The translations under genes were made by a program, and so were the position numbers. From Bimuria novae-zelandiae CBS 107.79 (Eukaryota; Ascomycota; Dothideomycetes; Pleosporales; Didymosphaeriaceae), in the NCBI GenBank assembly GCA_010015655.1, contig ML976667.1, forward strand, positions 685,941 through 749,940: a DNA stretch of 64,000 bases, written 5' to 3'. The first letter of the stretch is position 1. Every line of letters starts with the position of its first letter. Positions 45,255-55,973 of this stretch are shown piece after piece. The notes below the pieces were generated by a model. It did not search any database. It had not been told where the DNA came from and worked only from the letters and a program-made list of their open reading frames with translations.

Positions 45255-47374
45255 CTGTGCTGACGCGCGTGCCGCCCCGGTTCGCGTGCCGCCCCACCAA
45301 CCCCAGAACACCAGACAAGACACCAACTTTGACGCGTTGCATCTCAACAATTATAGTAGCTATAGTGGCCGCACTTAGAGTAATCGAATACGCTAAACTA
45401 GGAGAACGACCTTTATATAGGGTAATTGCCAAGTAGTATAGTGTATTAAGATCTACGTTAGCCTAAAGACACTAAGGCTGTTAAGCCCCGCAGGAAGCTA
45501 AAAACACCTCTTAAAAGAAACTTAATCTATATTAAGAAGCTAAGCTTGTATAGTATATTAAAAATCTATCCCTAAAAGGGCTACCTTTAATAAAAGAGAT
45601 AATATAAAATTACGCGTCCTTAATTACTAAAAAGTCTATAAGTTAGGCCTAGGTAACGCGCTTCTTGCACCAAAACGGTGAAGATCTTATTTATAAATAG
45701 ACTAAAGGAATAGACTCTAACCGCCATAAAGCCAACTCTAAAACTAAGTACGAGGCGTACTTCGATCTACTACACCTAAAGCTAGAAGAGTACAATATAC
45801 TACCATGCAATACCTATAATATAAACAAAAAGGGCTTCTTAATTAGCGTTATAGGACGCTCTAAACGCGTCTTTAGTTAAGTAGCTTAGGAGAGAGGAGA
45901 GATAAAAGATTTACTATAAAATAGCTTACGTAAGTAGTTAACTATATTAGTAGCTATTTACGCTAATAGAAGCGCTCTCCTACCTACTTTTCTCTTCTTA
46001 GGAGTATCTAGGTTACTGCAGTTAACTTAGGTAGCTAGTATTAAAGCTAGTAAGCACGACGTCTTTATTAGCTTAACTTTATTAGGCTAGATAAATAATA
46101 ACACTAGTTTAGCGTAGTTAAAGCAGGTTTTTAACTACTGCATAAAGTAGAAAGCGCGCTAAGGGAGAGACTAGCGTCTCCTTATACTTAATAGCTATAA
46201 TAGTCACCTAACGATAGAGTTTCTTAAGTACTATAACTCTTACTATATACTACTAGCTATATTTCCTCCCCACTTTACTTATACGCTTTAGCTACTTAAT
46301 ATTATTTGCTTTAAACCTCTCTCTAGCTCCTATACTAAGGTCCTTACTAATTACCTCTAAAAGAGCTAAGAAATAGTACCTATTATAAAGAAGGACTTCT
46401 TTTTACTATTTTAGAGTGCCTAGATGTCCTCCTTTAAGACAGAGATTATCCTAAAGTCCTTTAAAGCTATTAGTATATAGCCTAAAAACTACATAGTTAT
46501 ACTCAAACGCTTTGCTAATAATTAAGAGGAGCTAAATAAAGTAGCTCTAGAGGCTCTTAAAGAGGCTAAATAGAGTTATTTAAACTATCTTATATAGTCT
46601 ATAGTAGAGAATATTACCGCTAAAGAGTTAAAGGCGCTCTCTTAAACACTCTACTATTTTTAAGCACAAAATTAACTACTTTAACACGAAAATAAGGGCT
46701 TAAGCGTCGCTCTTAATACTAAGAAGCGTTATAAGAAGTATAGCAGGCCTCTTAATTTATAGTAAAGGTAAGAGTACTATAATAGTATAGTACTTTAGTC
46801 TCCTTATAAGATTAGAGAGGCACGTGCACGCGAGAGAGTAAATAAAAAACTCTAGTATAAGAAGGAGCTTATAAAAGCTAATTAGAAGAAGCTTTAAAAG
46901 TCTTTTAAGCTACTTAAAAAGAAAAAGAAGGAGGAGAAGCGTATAAAGAGAGAGAGAGCTAAAGTAAAGAGAGATTAAATAAAGGCTAAATAAGAAGCCG
47001 CGCGCAAGGCAAAAAAAGTAGCTTAAAATATAAAGAAAGTATCTTAAACTTTATAAAAGGGTAAGCGTAAAGCCTTAAGAGGTCCTCCTTTAAAGTCTAA
47101 GCCTAAGAGACGCGCTAGTGGTAGTGTAGCTCTAAAGGAGTCCCTAGAAGCTACACTAGCCGCCCTACTAAAAGTCAACTCTCGCGGCCGCACAATCACT
47201 CTCCTAAGCAAATATAAGTAGTAAATAGCAATCGCGAGCATATTACAAGTCTCTCCACCAAAAAATCTCGTAATAATAGCTATTTTGTGGCTCTCTGCAG
47301 CCTCATCTTTGTAGTGATGGGCATGTTATTAGTGGGACGGCACGCGAACCGGGGCGGCACGCGCGTCAGCACAG
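45255..47374 (+). mobile_element. E6: Fot1/pogo-like element, RIP-mutated
   Basis: 2,120 bp between TA 45253-45254 and TA 47375-47376. The ends begin ctgtgctgacgcgcgtgccg and are nearly perfect inverted repeats over about 45 bp. Interior plus-strand landmarks: VIEYAKLGERPLYR-like (about 45385), TYNINKKGFLISVIG-like (about 45820), and a Lys/Arg-rich C-terminus (46800-47050). Many TAG/TAA. Confidence 0.87.
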
Positions 47375-47376
47375 TA

Positions 47377-49875
47377 ACGTGCACGGACAGCTCATGCCCG
47401 GAGACACCTCGTGCCCCGCCGAACACCAAGCCGCGTCTCAACACTATAACTTTAATAGACTATAACGCTATAGCTATAGCACCTATTAACGATGCAATTA
47501 AAGATTTAAAATTACGTAATCTAAAAGAATACTTTACGTTAAGGGAAGTTACTAAAAAATACAAGATTAACCGCTTAACGCTAAGGCGAAGGTAAAGAGG
47601 CGTAATAGCGTCTTAGGAGGATAGATACTTAAATTAATAAGCTCTTAACTAACAATAAGAGTTAGAGCTTATATAATATATTATAAAGCTTATAAAGAGA
47701 AGCCTTCCTCCTATAAGAGAGATAATTAGGAATTTCTTATCTAAAGTAGCCTATTAGTAGCTAAGTAATTAATGGGTTTCTCGCTTTATTACTAGACACT
47801 AGATCTATATAATCTTAAAGTAGACTATCGCCATAGATCGTGTTCGCCACCTAGCTAATTCTAAGTTAAAATACTGTCTCTATTTCGAGCTACTGCATTG
47901 AAAGATCACTAAATATCACCTTAAGGCTCGAGATATATATAATATAGATAAGAAGGGCTTCTTAATTAGCTTAATAAGCAAAAGCAAGAGGATATTTAGT
48001 AAGCGTTAATAAGAGAAAAAAAAGGTTTAAGTATCTCTCTAAGATAGATTACTTAAGTTCTTAATACTCCTAGCCTATTACTACGCTAATAGGAGCTCGC
48101 TACTTTTAAGCCTTATTTACGTAGCTAAAAAAGGAGCTATATAATTAAGTTAGGTAGAGAATATTAAGGCAGGAGAACATAAGGTCTTTATCTTATTATT
48201 TTTAATAGGCTAGTTAAACGATAATATAGACCTAGCTTGGCTAGAGCAGGTGTTTAATCACTATATAAAGTAGTAGTTAGGGAGATAGCGATTGCTTATT
48301 CTTAATAGCTATAGATCTTATATCACGATAGAGTTTATTAACTACTATAATCGTCACAGGATCCTCCTTATAATCTTTCCCCCCTATTTAACTTATATAC
48401 TCTAGCCACTTAACGTAGTGCTATTTAAGCCTCTCTCTTAAGCTTACTCTAACGAGCTTACTAACTATCTCTATAAGGCTTAAGGTCTTATTTTAATTAA
48501 GAAAGGAGACTTCTTCCCACTTTTTTAGAGCGCCTAGATATCCTCCTTTACGGAGAGCCTTATATTAAAGGCCTTCGAAGCTACTAGGATCTGGCCTATA
48601 GATGCCAACGTTATCCTCCGTAGATTTGCTAGCACGCTAGAAGCTAAGAGAAGCTTATTATTAGGGCTCTCTAATTATAATTAGAGAAAGATAGATCGAT
48701 TAGTTTAAGCTACTATTACTAATAGCTATTAGTATAAGGCAAAAAAGCTACGTTTAAGCGTGTACTATCTCTCTATTTAGAATAAGCTTTTAAAGCATGA
48801 GAATGAGGGCTTAAAGGAGGCTCTTTAATATAAAAAAAATATAGAAAGAAAGGCAAAGCTCTTAACCTTTAATAACGCTAGAAATATTATAATAGTGCTG
48901 TCTACTAGTCTCCTTACAAGCTACGTGAGGCTCGAGCTAGAAAAGTAGTATAAGAGCGAGATAAGATAGAAGAGAAATTTTAAAAAGTATAGGCTAAGAA
49001 GTAGCGCGAGGAGGCTTAACTATAGCATTAAGTTAAGCTTAAGGAGAAGCGTGTAGAGAGGTAGAGGCTTAAAGAAATAAAGGAGGTTAAGTAAGCTAAG
49101 AAAGTAGCTAAACGCGCGCGCAAAGTTAAAGCTTAATACTGTAACAGGAACAATCGCTCGTCGACACGAGAACCCTTGGCTAGTCAAGACAGGATTCGAG
49201 ATCATCCGAAAACCGACACTCATCCGTATCGGACCAATTTCGGATCTATCAGACCAATGGGGAACTACGAATCCGATTCGGACCTATTTCGGATCCATCA
49301 GACCGACGGTCAACCTATGGCAGTTATGTGCTAGCTAGCCATCTGGGAAGAGGTGTATTTAGAGGAGCTTAGGGCCTTTATAGTTCAGTACCTTTTCCGT
49401 ATCCTTTCGTACCAGGCCTATAGGCACTTAATTCATTCGAGGCTACATTCTTATACACGCACTCCCACATGCCTCTGCTAGGAGATACGCTAATATTAAT
49501 CCTTTAAGTGACCTGCGCCGATACAAATACTAAAAAAAACCTATTTAATAAGCTTAAAAACGCAAGTAACTAGCCTTATAAGTAATCTTATTAAGTAATA
49601 AGCGTTAGAAACGCGCTAGCGCTACTTACACTAGTATTTAAGCTTAAGATAAGCTATTTACTACTCTACCTAAAGTTACATTACGGGGCTGTAACATTAA
49701 GCTCCTAAGTAAATATAATTAGTTTAAATTAATTGTAAGAGTCGATATAGTGCTTCACTAGAAAATCTCATGATAATAGCTATTGTACGTGGCTCAGTAG
49801 CCTCACTTTTAAAGTGGTGGACATGGTGTTCGGCGGGGCACGAGGTGTCTTCGGGCATGAGCTGTCCGTGCACGT
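47377..49875 (+). mobile_element. E7: Fot1/pogo-like element, sister of E2, carrying a solo LTR
   Basis: 2,499 bp; without the LTR insertion plus target duplication (391 bp) it is 2,108 bp, one base from E2. The TIRs are the same as those of E2. The two copies differ largely by C-to-T at CpA or its complement: near the left end E2 has caccataacttcaacag where E7 has cactataactttaatag. Flanked by TA 47375-47376 and 49876-49877. Confidence 0.88.
49140..49525 (+). mobile_element. solo LTR of a retrotransposon inside E7
   Basis: 386 bp starting tgtaacagg and ending cgataca, flanked by the 5-bp direct repeat aatac (49135-49139 and 49526-49530). The E2 counterpart is uninterrupted here. TG...CA ends, the 5-bp duplication and the length fit a solo LTR. 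Base composition is normal, with no excess of TpA, unlike the surrounding element. An internal repeat (ttcggatc-x-atcagacc) occurs twice, about 50 bp apart. Strand is arbitrary. Confidence 0.82.
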
Positions 49876-49989
49876 TATCGGTGCTTTGCAAAAGACCGTC
49901 CCGACCCACTCTGGGCGCTTGTTAGGTAATCGCTTCCCCACTTTCATTGTCGCTTATACAAAATTATATGAGAGACGATGTAATTAAGG

Positions 49990-51060
49990 AAATTACACTA
50001 ACTTTTCTTATTACTAGAGTTCTGTACAGTATACTAATTAATCTTAGGAGGCCTATAAGCTATAGACTATAGGCGTTAATAGTGCAGGCGATTGTTAAGC
50101 GCATAAAGGCAGGATAAAAAAACTACGAGATTTATAGATCTTTTAGAGTTAACACTAAAACTGTGTAGAAATACTAACTTAATCTAGAAGCGTTTAGTTA
50201 GCCATACCCTCCGCGATGTGTTAAAATTGATTAGCCACTATCGCTGCGTTAATGCCATAAAGACGCCCTGTTAGAGTTCCTACGGGACAAACCTACGGTA
50301 TATCTCGATAAGATGCAGGCCTTCTTGTGCGACGACTTCGACTTACAGGTGTCGGTAGCCACTATCACGAGATTTCTCGCTAGCATAAGGTGGAGTCGAA
50401 AAGCTGCGTTAAAAGCTGCTAGGGAGCGCCATAAAGGCCTTCGTTAGGTGTTTCGTGCACGCTGCCAATAAATATATAAACTAGAGCAGGTTATTTGCCT
50501 TAACGAGAGCGCCTGTAATAAGAGAACCAGCGATAGAAAGTATGCCTGGTTACCTGTAAACACGCTAGTAGACGTATAATACTCAGCGCAACGCATGGAG
50601 AGGTAGAGCTTGCTTCTTGCCATAAATATAGATAGTTACGTTAATTATGTCCTATACTAAGGAGTAATCACTGCAGATTTAATAGAGGAGTTTCTGGCGA
50701 ATAAAGTACTCCCTTATTATAATTCTTGGCTAGGTAAACAATTAGTAATAGTCCTTAATAATGCCTCTATCTACAGGTTAGAAAAGATTATCTTATTATG
50801 CGCGGAGGCGGGCGTTATACTTAAATATTTACCGCCATACTCGCCAGATTTTAACCTAATTAAGCAGACCTTTAAGGCGTTAAAAAACTAAATAAAAAAG
50901 CACTACAAACGTGCTTATACGTACGAGGATTTTGCCTTCTTCTTAGAGGAGGTAGTATAGAACATATGCTATAATTGGGCGGAATCCGCGCAAGGATTCT
51001 TTAAGTTCTATAGGTAGGTGCTATAGGTGCTAGATAAGGCATAACACTAAAGGATTAGTG
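49990..51060 (+). pseudogene. E8 transposase (DDE_3 / Tc1-mariner type), decayed
   Basis: Boundaries approximate. Motif order: LDKMQAFLCDDFDL (about 50310), LASIRWSRKA, CLNESACNKRTSDRKY (first acidic position now Asn), VIVLNNASIYR (second now Asn), LPPYSPDFNLIKQTFKALK (third now Lys). All three catalytic positions are therefore changed by G-to-A on the coding strand, in line with RIP, and several TAA/TAG interrupt the frame. Confidence 0.74.
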
Positions 51061-51319
51061 TCTACGATAATATCGCGGAGGTTACTAAAAGTCGCCCGCT
51101 ATTATCTAAAACTTTAGCTTTAATAGCTAGAGAAGGTGTAACTAATATCGCTAAATTAATTAATATTATCTATTTTACGATATCTGTTGTAGGTAAAGAG
51201 TTATAAAGGGAAAGATATTATTAGCGTAAATAAAGTATAGTGTTTTTAGCAGGTCTTGGCGCCTCTATAAGTAATTTTATTACTAGACAGGCGCGCGTAC
51301 GCGTAGACTTAGTTAAATT

Positions 51320-53098
51320 TTAATTAAAAAATGGCCTGTGCGCAGTGTATAGAACCTCTCTACTAACGTTGCTAGCTCTTTATACTAAATTATCTCTCTC
51401 GCTACGCAACCTCTCACGCTATTTACGCTCCTAATCCTTTCTATATACGTTTGCGGCACCCTCCTCATCGCTCTCTATAAGTCTATTATACCCAGATCGC
51501 TACCGAATCGCCATCCTGCGGAGGCGGAGGAGCAACGGTACTGGTAATATGAAATGCTACTCCTATATGGCGTACGGTATCCCCGCGTCAGACGGATCTA
51601 TTAGCATATTAAGGTTAATTTGCCCCCGTTAAACAACGTTGTTAAATACCTAATTAACTTTAGGTAGCTCTTTAGCTAGTGCTTAGTCTCTCTACTAGTT
51701 AAAGAAGTGCCGAGTTTAATAGGCAAGCTTTATTATATTTTTATAAGTTAAGTCTTGCTATACTAACGTTAAAGAGCTCCCTAAGGTCGCAGACAGTGTC
51801 TTAACCTATTACTACTAACTAATAATTTAACTCTGTGCTAACTAGCTTATAGAGAGAGAGCTGGCGGCGATAACCTTTATAAAGTTATCTATATTAAGCT
51901 CGGATCTAGCACCTTTTTTGGCTAATTTCTACAACGCCTTCTCCTTTGCAGACCTCTCTCTGGCTAGCGAGAGACTCAGGCGTATATTATTATGTGGCTC
52001 GTCGACTGTATACCTGCCCTTTATTATATCGTGCGCCTATGCCGCCACTATAGTGCTGCTCGCTAGGTAATAGTTCTTAAAACAATTAGGTTGCCCGGGC
52101 GTACGTTTAACCCAGCATACGTACGGATAGTTGCTATAGTAAGTATCCTGGCATCGCCATTAATTACGTATAGCAATTATAGGGCCCTTACTAACGATAG
52201 TATGTGCGAGGACTTCTAGCAGGTTATATAACTAGCGCTAAGTTATAGTAAGTCGTGGCGGAGAGCTCTAAGAGCTCTGCGAGCTAAATACCCCCCTATT
52301 ACGCGTCTAATTATTTTAGCTAGTTTCTAGCTCTAATAGCGTTAAATTAAAGTTAACGTAAGTTATCTTAGCAATAGACTCCTCCTTTAACTTATACGCG
52401 CGCTTAACGACCTGTATAAAGGTAATACTATTACCACGTTTAAGAGACTGCGCAAGTCTCTATCGCTTAGGTATCCGTAGTATATATATAACCATGGTTA
52501 AGTTTTTTACCATAGTTTTAATAGGGGGAGTCGACTCTAAGAGGTCTTGTATAATATTATCTACCTACTGCCAGAGCTCTACGCAGAAGTACGTACGTAT
52601 TCTTATTTTAGTGTTAAAATTAGTCTTAACTTTCTCCTTGCGTAGGAACGCGCGCTAGTAGTAGGTAATATATAGCTTAACTTTATATAATTCTAGTAAT
52701 TTATTAAATACCCCCTTATTACACGTTTAGCTATTATTATTAATCTCTAGTAGCAGCGTTAGCGCGTTAACTTTGCTAAAAATTAAAGCCTGCTTGTCGT
52801 TGTTAAATACCCCCCTATTACGCGAATGCTCTTTCTCTGGCAACGCAGGCCTCTAAGCTAACTAAGGTTCTTCGTCCTTAGGGTAATCGTTAACGTATAT
52901 ATGAAAGTCGTCGTCGTTAACGCCCTCTGGCAGAGGTTGTTCCTCCTCTGTAGGTCCTTCCTCCTCTATGCCGGCAAATTGTACGACGGCCAGGGGTACC
53001 CTCGTTAATAGGGCTTTTTTTGGCGCCCTACGCTTCCTTAGAGGGTTGCGGCCAGCGTTAAACACCTGTTTTGCCTTCCTTTTGCGGGTACTTGGCAT
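51320..53098 (-). pseudogene. E8 second gene: unrecognised accessory protein, homologous to that of E4
   Basis: From ATG 53098 the frame remains in register for about 592 codons to a TAA at 51320-51322. Stops lie within it (the first after 79 codons, ending YVNDYPKDEEP), and none requires a frameshift. The start is basic (STRKRKAKQVFNAGRNPLRK), then acidic (EEEGPTEEEQPL). WRCQDTYYSNYPYVCW lies at 52130-52159, near codon 314; IDPSDAGIPY and a charged tail follow. The first 79 codons are almost free of RIP damage. Position, orientation and motif order match E4, so this is a real gene of the element family, not chance. Confidence 0.72.
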
Positions 53099-53289
53099 GA
53101 TACATTTACTACACGGCAACTGACTGCCTTTATACACCTCGTAGAAAGTTGATTTTCCTGTATTACATCGTCTCTCATATAATTTTAGGTGTAGGGCGAT
53201 GAAAGCGGGGAAGCGATTACCTAAAAAGCGTGCAGCCACTCAGAAACTCGCCCCAAGTGGGTCGGGACGGTCTTTTGCAAAGCGTTATA

Positions 53290-55390
53290 ACGTGTTCGTG
53301 CGCGTGATACGCGGATTCGCGTGATGCGCGGGTAACACCAAAACACCCTTAACTTTAACACGCGATAACTCTACTAATATAGATCTAATTTAAGCTATAA
53401 TTAATAATATTAAATTATTAAAGCTAAGCGAAACTTTCTCGTACACAAAAACTATTACTAAATATAGTGTTGTACGGTCTACATTGATCCGAAGGCATAG
53501 AGGAATAACGCGCCCTACACAAGTTAAGAACTCTAGCTAGCAAAAGCTTACCCTATAGCAAGAGGAGGAGCTTATACGATATATTAAAAGACTTATAGAG
53601 AGACATATACCTCCTACTAGAGAGATGATACGGAACTTTGCCTTAATAATAGCAAAGGAGCTAGTCAGCGAGAGCTAGGTTACCCGCTTTATTAACTAAC
53701 ACAGCATTTATCTTATCTCGTAATAGACCGTCAGGATAGACAGCAATCGCCACAACGCTAATTTAGTAGATAAATATTACCTCTATTTTAACCTTCTACA
53801 CAGTAAGATAGATTAATATCGCATAGATCCTCGTTATATCTACAATATAGATAAAAAAGGCGTCCTGATTAGTATTATTAGTAGATTAAAGAGAATATTC
53901 AGCAGACGAATGTGGGAGAAGAAGGAGGTTAGAGCATCACTCCAAGATGGCAATCGCGCATGGATCACGCTCCTGGCATGTATCTGCGCTAATGGATCAG
54001 CTCTGCCGCCAAGCCTTATCTATGAGGCTGCCAACAAGGGCATCCAATCAAGCTGGGTAGAGGATATCAAGGCAGGATATTATAAAGTCTTTATTACCTC
54101 ATCATCCTCTGGCTAGACAAACAACGATATTGGACTTGCCTGGCTTAAGCAGGTGTTTAATCGCTATATAAAAGAGAAGACTCGACAATTATATTAACTT
54201 TTAATCCTAGATAGCTATAGCTCCCACATTACTATAGACTTTATTAACTACTATAATTAAAATAAGATCCTGCTTGCTATTCTGCCTCCTTATTTAACTT
54301 ATACGCTTTAGACACTTAACGTTGCGATATTTAAGCCTCTATTAACAGCCTACTTAGCAGGGCTATTAAATTACCTTTATAGAAGCTAGGGCTTAGCTTT
54401 TATTACTAAAGGCGACTTCTTCCTACTATTCTAGAATGCGTGGAAGGCCTCCTTTAAGAATTAACTATCCTTAGCTCTTTTAGAGCCACAGGCATATCGC
54501 CACCTAATCCTAATTCTATCCTTAATAGGTTCACCTAGGATCAAGAATTAGGCGATAACTCCTTATTAGGGCTTAGTAATCATAACTAGAGAAAGATAGA
54601 TAGGCTTATACGATTAGCAGTAAAGGAACAGGGTAGTTAAGATATAAAAAAGCTTTGTTAATCACTCTACTATCTATCTATTGAAAATGAGCTGCTTAAG
54701 CATGACAACGATAGGCTTAGGCAGGCGCTATCTATTAAGAAGAAGCGTAAGAAGAAGGGTAAAACTCTAGACCTTTAATAGCGCTAAGAGTATTATAGTG
54801 GGGCTATCTTATAGTTACTAAGGAAAGTAAGGGAGGCACGTTATTATTAATTAATTAAAGAGCAGGAAGATAAGTAGTAGTAGCTTTAAAAAGTAAAAAT
54901 AGCAAAGCTAAAGAAGGTAGCTAAGCTATATAAGGAGAAAATATAGCAGGAAAAGCGTGCTGCGCGAGAGGCAGCTAAGAAGGCGAAGGAGAAGGAGAGG
55001 GCTAAAAAGGCTGCTTAGCGCGCTGCCTAGAAGTCTGCCCGCGACGCTGAAAAAGCTCTACAAGTATCCTAAAAGGGTAAGAGAAAGGCCTCTCAGCCAT
55101 CTCTACAGAGCAGAAAGCGTTAGAAACGTGGTGTGGATGCTGCAGATATTGGGGAGGCCTCAGAGGGCGCATCTACTGCCCTAAGCAAATCTACACGCAG
55201 CGGCCGCGACGTCAAGCTTCTAGATAGATTTAAATAGTGCAAATGAATTACAGCTATCAAATTACTACCCTGCAAGAAAAATCTCGTGATAATATTGATC
55301 GTGGGTGGTGCTGTAGCCTTGTTTTTAATGGAGCGTTTTTGGTGTTGCCCGCGCATCACGCGAATCCGCGCATCACGCGCACGGACACGT
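53290..55390 (+). mobile_element. E9: Fot1/pogo-like element, RIP-mutated, full length
   Basis: 2,101 bp between TA 53288-53289 and TA 55391-55392. Ends: acgtgttcgtgcgcgtgatR, inward to taacacc. A 68-codon patch at 53910-54116 is still open and reads DGNRAWITLLACICANGSAL then SWVEDIKAG, typical of the DDE_1 (CENP-B/pogo/Fot1) catalytic region. NIDKKGV-like lies just before it and an LILDSYSSHITIDF region after (about 54210). Closest to E3. Inactive by stops elsewhere. Confidence 0.88.
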
Positions 55391-55392
55391 TA

Positions 55393-55973
55393 ACGTTAGT
55401 GTCTTCAGGCAGGTCTTGATTTTTTCTAGCTCTCGAATGACTGCGTTCAAGAACAATGGCATCGCGACACAACTGTGCATAAAAAAACTACACCGTATAG
55501 TGTTCGAACTAGAGACATATGTGAAGAGGTTGCTTATCACGGGAAATTTCCTAGTGGCTTCGGAGATCGGACGAAGATGAGGGGTGGGTGGGTGGAGAGC
55601 TCCGGCGTCGTACAAGTTGTTGTGCTCGGCTAAACTGGTGCTGTGAGGTTACAAGTTCAAGCCGTGCGGAAGGTCATTTCGGGTCCTCCCATTGGTTCCG
55701 TTGATTGGTAGTGACAGGCTGAACGATGCGCGGAATTGACGAAGTTCTAATATGGCGTCACTAGTCCCCTACTTCGGCCGGGAGCATCTATCAATGGCGC
55801 AGTTTGCTGACGATGTCAAGTGCACCGTTTGGCGGAGAACGGGGGTCCCGAATCAGCCTGTGAAGACCTCGTACAGATGTGTTATCTAATCCCAGTTCAG
55901 CGTCCTTTTACTCTCACTCATCTCATTCACTTCGAATTCTCCCACCCATAACACTACTATCTCGCAGACGATC
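55393..55973. other. spacer between transposon block and NmrA gene
   Basis: Composition returns to normal immediately after the TA at 55391-55392. A C/T-rich stretch with tctcactcatctcattcact precedes the ATG at 55974 and is a probable promoter and leader. Confidence 0.55.

Larger units (their letters stand above)
49878..53287 (+). mobile_element. E8: two-gene Tc1/mariner-type element, RIP-mutated
   Basis: About 3.4 kb after TA 49876-49877. The inverted ends share ctttgcaaaagaccgtcccg and acccact. After a 20-bp length difference they also share ttaggtaatcgcttcccc, ctttcat and aaattatatgagagacgatg, so the inverted repeat spans about 110 bp. The right boundary is uncertain by a few bases because TATA occurs there (53286-53289). 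It has the same two-gene layout as E4. Confidence 0.82.

Noticed and set aside
52862..53239. 125-codon minus-strand frame starting at 53239 as an independent gene
   Set aside because: The first 47 codons lie in the inverted repeat of E8; the better start is ATG 53098, making it the N-terminus of the accessory gene.
30432..55390. AT-rich block as a centromere
   Set aside because: All of the AT-rich sequence except the 3.1-kb islet is accounted for by bounded transposons with normal flanks; no independent evidence for a centromere.
35680..55390. CRISPR-like or tandem satellite array
   Set aside because: The repeated blocks are 2.1-3.4 kb transposons with inverted ends, not short spaced repeats; a fungus would not carry CRISPR.
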